A stretch of DNA of 64,000 nucleotides. Source: Liquidambar formosana (lineage: Eukaryota > Streptophyta > Magnoliopsida > Saxifragales > Altingiaceae). The stretch spans positions 10,186,107-10,250,106 of the forward strand of contig CM077823.1 in the NCBI GenBank assembly GCA_039720395.1, written 5' to 3'. Within the stretch, counting starts at the first letter, position 1; the number at the start of each line of letters is the position of its first letter. The notes under the pieces were generated by a model. That model had not been told where the DNA came from and did not search any database. It saw only the letters and a list, made by a program, of their open reading frames with translations. A program made the position numbers and the translations under genes. This document shows positions 60,190 through 64,000 of the stretch, piece by piece.

Positions 60190-60585
60190 GCATATATCAG
60201 TAGAATCATATATGAAATTGGAGAGCTTGCCTCTATTGTATATAGAAGCTCAACCCAAGCCTTTCAATACGGATCCAATTCCATTCCTTTATTTTATCTA
60301 TATATTACTCTAATTTCTATGGGTGTTAATATTTTTATAATTATTTCATTTAGTTGTGATTGGGTTGTTCATCTTCTCTAATCATGCAAATTAGAAGAGT
60401 AATAGAAATCATTGGGTTGTTGTATCCTGAAGATAGTAGGCATGTAGAAGCTATTGTTCCAGATTTTATTCGTGATGGTGTGAACCATCTTAAAGAGAGT
60501 GACTTGGTTCATGCCTCAACCCAATGTAATTTCATATACTTTGCTATTAGTGAGGTAAAATCTGTTCTTAGTTTCAATAGTTTTT
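60190..60585 (+). mobile_element. LTR of copy C of the A/B/C family
   Basis: Matches copy A (8043-8385) and the copy B 3' LTR (34183-34557), including TTGGAGAGCTTGC and CCAATTCCATTC. It has no MITE at about 60235, unlike copy A. Its left boundary is blurred at about 60130-60190. The short ORF from 60360 is the one seen in copy A and is not judged a gene. Confidence 0.6.
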
Positions 60586-60645
60586 AAGACTCGGTAGCCA
60601 TTAAGAGAAAATAAGTGCTACTATTGATCCCTTAAAAATATTTAT

Positions 60646-61073
60646 GGCACTGTTTGGTTGTACTTATTTTAAGATCTTTTTTGTTTTTGAAAGCAAAAAA
60701 TTATAAAAGCAAAAAGTACTGTTTGGTTAAAAGAACTATAAAAAGACTTTTAAAAAGCAAAAAACAAAATATTAGATTTTAAGCAAAAGCAAGGAAGATT
60801 TGCTTCTAAAAGTTATTTTTATCTGTTGGATGAATTTGACCTTAGCTCGAAAAATTCGTGATCGAGAGAGTTGTGCCTGTCTTAAACTTCCGTTTGGGCA
60901 ATAATGATCCAATAGAGTTTCTCATGACATCCAAAAGACCATCGACGAAATCAATTTTACCAAACGTGTTATTATTTTTGTTGCTTTTACTTAAAAACAA
61001 AAAGCAATAAAGTAAAAAAATGAGTTTTTCTACTTAAAAAAAGATTTTTTAAAAAGTGCAACCAAATGGTGTC
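60646..61073. mobile_element. TIR element (PIF-like MITE), intact, 428 bp
   Basis: Inverted ends GGCACTGTTTGGTTGTACTT and the complement of GACACCATTTGGTTGCACTT. It is the uninterrupted paralogue of 8444-15493. The position corresponding to the copia 1 insertion is GAGAG at 60866-60870. Confidence 0.8.
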
Positions 61074-61384
61074 ATAATAAAATAATAAACCATGCTTGTA
61101 CTCACCTTGTAACTTTTCACTACCTACTTTGCATAGGAAGATTTAAAGTAGCCAAAAGTTTGAGTTTTGAGTTACAAAAGTTTCTCAATATATTATGTGT
61201 TGGTCTTTTATTAAGAAGAAATAAAAAAAAAAATGAGTCTTTCTTTCTACATTACAAATACAAATATTTCCCTTTAATCTAAACATAGTATGTGAGGACC
61301 CAAAGCTTGATTTATGAGAATTTTGGGTTAGGATGTGCTAAGGTAGGTTTTCGTGAGCCTAACACTTCTTTTTGTGTATGTTAA

Positions 61385-61640
61385 GCAATATAGTTGACTA
61401 CAGTGACTTATAGTCGACTATATTGCTAGGCAAAATTTATTTTTATGCTTGTTGAATAATTTAGTTGACTGTAGTGGCTTATAGTTGGCTATATTGTCAG
61501 ACAGAACCTTTTTTGTGAATGCTGAGCAATTTAGTTGACTATAATTATTTACAGTCAGCTATATTGTCAGACAGAATGTTATAATACTCCATTTGGGGAA
61601 TTTTAGTCGACTATAACTCATTATAGTCGACTATAACGCA
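61385..61640 (+). repeat. AGTCGACTATA near-palindrome array
   Basis: Four to five units of about 60 bp. The early ones begin TTAGTTGACTRTAGT and continue TTATAGTYGRCTATATTG; the last two are compact (TTTTAGTCGACTATAACTC, ATTATAGTCGACTATAACG). It lies 70-330 bp upstream of the TATAAA. Confidence 0.85.
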
Positions 61641-61710
61641 CGAATTTCAGTTTTTGGGCTAGATTTTAATGGGGTAAAAAGACCATTATACCTCTCACTT
61701 ATACCCCATT

Positions 61711-61716
61711 TATAAA
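61711..61716 (+). promoter_or_regulatory. TATA box of solo LTR at 61291
   Basis: TATAAA in CCCCATTTATAAACCC, about 70 bp after the near-palindrome array and followed by a purine-rich leader. Confidence 0.5.
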
Positions 61717-63483
61717 CCCAACTTCTAGAGGGTTCTTTCCTATCCTTCCCAGCCGAGAGAGAGAGAGAGAGAAGAAGAGAAGGAGAAAGGGGGAGAAGCT
61801 CGACGGTGGCTCGCCGGAGCACAGTAGCCTCGATCCGACGCCGGCGAGCTCGGATCTAGCGTATTTTGGCCTGGTCTACACACGTATGGTTGTGGATTTG
61901 GATTTCTTCACTCTATTTTTGAGGTAGGGGCATTTTTTCATCTTAAACCATTGATGCATGGGGGTTTTGGGTTTAAATCATGTAAAAATACATGTATTTG
62001 GCATGCTTTGCATAAATATCATGCATATGGGCATATCTAAGGTTTTGTATTTACCCTATTTGGTCATATGCATGTTACATTTCAAACCCTCACATGATTT
62101 GGGGTACAATGGGTTAGTTTACATACCCCCTTTTTGTTATATTCTTGTTATTTATGAAACTCTTATACGTTTAAGGGTTTAAATAGATTGGTTTTTAAAA
62201 CCTATTGGACTATTTTGTGTGGTTGGAATATTGGGGGTCATTTTTATATAAATGATTTGAAACCATTATATTGAAAATGGTTGGGAAATGATTACCATGA
62301 TTTATGGAGTTACTTTATATGGTTTTCAAAGTACAAACTTATTATGTGGTTTTTGGAAAATTTATATATATTTTTCCGGTTTATGTGAGAATTATGAAAT
62401 TGGTAAATGAAAAGAAAAGTGGTAATGATATGGATATAGTGATGAGGGCTACTGGAGACAGGATTACTGCGGTCCCAAAAGAACGGGACGTCTTGCCGTG
62501 TCTTCCTATCCTTTAGTCCTGGGCTATGTGCCCGAATATGAGGTTACTTTCTGGTCCAAGTAGGATCATAGTGTTTTCTCATGATGGGGTTACTTTCTGG
62601 ACCAAGTAGGATCCATAGTGTTTCCCCTTATTTTCCGCGCGCTAGGGCCCCGCATGACCCGAGGAGGATTTATCAGTTTGAAAGACTGATGTTAGGGATT
62701 GCCAGATATGGCGGATGATGGTTACTAGCTTATAAGGCTGTGATATGATATCAAAAAATGATGGTTAATTCATTTGTAAAATGATAATTTTGATAACAAA
62801 TAACTTGAGTTTTTCTTACCTCTTTAAAAAGAAAAAGGGGTGTTGGTATTTAATGATTTAACTTCTGCAGTTTATTTCATTATACCTATATCAGTTTTAT
62901 TTATTGAAAAATTTATATTGCAACTAATCAATGGTTTTGCAGGGCTCTTGAAAAGTATATAAATTATGGTTTGTAAAACCTTGGGATATTTTGAGAAATG
63001 TTTTCCTACTGAGCGTATAGCTCATACCCCCACAGTTTTTTTTGCAGGTCATGTTTTCAAAATAAAGCTTGACCTGGGGTTTGGGAAGCACATTAGCATG
63101 CTTGCATTCATATAGAGGATCATTGTATTTTATTTCGGCTTTAAACCTAGGCATGTATTAATTTTAATTCATGGCCTGTAATAAATAGATAAGTAGTGGA
63201 CGCAGATGTGGATGAGACCCATGTGACTACGATACAGCTTGTAGTTTTATTTATTTTGGAATATTGTGTGGATGGTTGAAAATGATTATAAATAGGTTTT
63301 CTACAGGTTTTATGATTAGTCGATAACTTGGTATGTCTTATTTACAGACGGGACCATGCCGGATTTTCTAAAAATGTTTTCAAAAGAATTATTTTCATTA
63401 AACATCCACCAAAATTGGCTTTAAAACTGATTTTTTTTTTTACTATATAACTAACGGTCCCCATTTTGGGTCGTTACATAGTA

Positions 63484-64000
63484 GGGGTACATTGTGATAG
63501 TACTATTGCGATTGGCTTGATAAACATTGATTATGTGATAATCTTACGCATTGATCCTTTGACTAGAGCTATAGCTAAAGAAAAGATGTAGAATACATCT
63601 AGAAGGATGGGACTTAAACCTGAAGAAAATTAACTCACCTATAAGGATACCCTAGCTGGGGACGAGAAATCCCAAAAACTAGGTTAAAGAACCAAACGAA
63701 TCATAGAGTGATTTGTGAGTGGACATGCACAATATAGTCTTAATAAGACCAAGAATCCATCCCTTTTATGTGTGTGTATGTCATCCTTGATAGACTCACC
63801 TATATGAATGTGGATGGAGGCCGCTTTCTATGGGTTGATTCTCTAGAACACTCATGAAAACCGAGTTTAAGCATAGGGCCATAATGTACTAGCTTATGAA
63901 GCTTTGTTAAGGACACCTTGAATATTGTGTGTGACATGGTTCTACATATCCTCAAGCAGTCTTACTTTCAAGCTTAGTCCACTTTGATTCTAATACAGTA
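63484..64000 (+). mobile_element. internal/3' region of copy C, continuing past the window
   Basis: Colinear with 33008-33660 of copy B (GACTAGAGCTATA, GTGGATGGAGGCCGCTTTCTA, CTTTGTTAAGGACACC) with two deletions of roughly 60 and 95 bp. The polypurine tract and 3' LTR should follow outside the window. Confidence 0.65.

Larger units (their letters stand above)
61291..63478 (+). mobile_element. solo LTR of a different family, 2,188 bp
   Basis: Begins TGTGAGGACCCAAAGC, ends GGGTCGTTACA, with a perfect duplication TAGTA (61286-61290 and 63479-63483). Copy B at about 33000 runs through without it. It has an AGTCGACTATA repeat array (about 61385-61640), a TATAAA box (61711-61716), a GA/CT tract (about 61755-61785) and a GC-rich part near 62635-62670. 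Only short ORFs; no retroviral domain. It has long-LTR (Ty3/gypsy-like) character, by inference. Confidence 0.88.

Overview
The window is nuclear DNA from a flowering plant, most likely a woody eudicot. It is AT-rich, has large introns and long intergenic stretches, and is dominated by Ty1/copia retrotransposons primed from initiator tRNA-Met, very long solo LTRs and many MITEs. The species cannot be fixed from what is visible. Only two host genes are convincing. One is a frame-broken F-box/LRR/FBD gene at the left edge (3-3683, + strand). The other is an intact single-exon SPARK-type receptor-like kinase of the At1g11050 type (57717-59666, - strand). About 80% of the remainder is explained by mobile elements.

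Layout. 1-8 kb: F-box pseudogene, an RNase H-like scrap, then four small DNA transposons (hAT, PIF/Harbinger and two Mutator-like), with target-site duplications readable by eye. 8.0-15.6 kb: a degenerate LTR-element copy (copy A) carrying a TIR element, into which a complete but decayed Ty1/copia element (8671-15288) jumped. 15.6-28.8 kb: a 13.2-kb Sirevirus-like copia element with an env-like third ORF, whose 5' LTR is split by a 3.06-kb solo LTR. 29.9-31.9 kb: a second solo LTR of the same family, reversed. 31.9-34.6 kb: a short LTR element (copy B) with a hAT MITE in its 3' LTR. 34.85-49.4 kb: a minus-strand copia element split by two further solo LTRs (1.5 kb and 5.5 kb, the latter with a 162-bp tandem array). 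50.8-52.6 kb: a 1.33-kb Mutator-like element and a Stowaway MITE. 54.4-56.2 kb: minus-strand copia LTR and 3' UTR remnant. 56.3-59.9 kb: RNase H-like pseudogene fragment and the receptor kinase. 60.2-64 kb: copy C of the A/B family, interrupted by a 2.19-kb solo LTR of a different family.

The insertions can be ordered because nearly every element has a readable 5-, 8- or 9-bp duplication, and copy C at 60.8 kb preserves the unoccupied target of the first copia element. The most unusual signal is in the Sirevirus-like element. The array of near-palindromes (consensus about TTTCAGWCGACTGAAA) lying upstream of the TATA box in both LTRs is repeated in the gap between pol and the env-like ORF. There it is followed by a second TATA box and a pyrimidine-rich leader, so the third ORF seems to own an LTR-like internal promoter. 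Arrays of unrelated short near-palindromes also lie upstream of the TATA box in five other LTRs in this window, which suggests a recurring promoter architecture. No tRNA or rRNA gene and no CRISPR array was seen. All statements come from reading by eye, without database searches.
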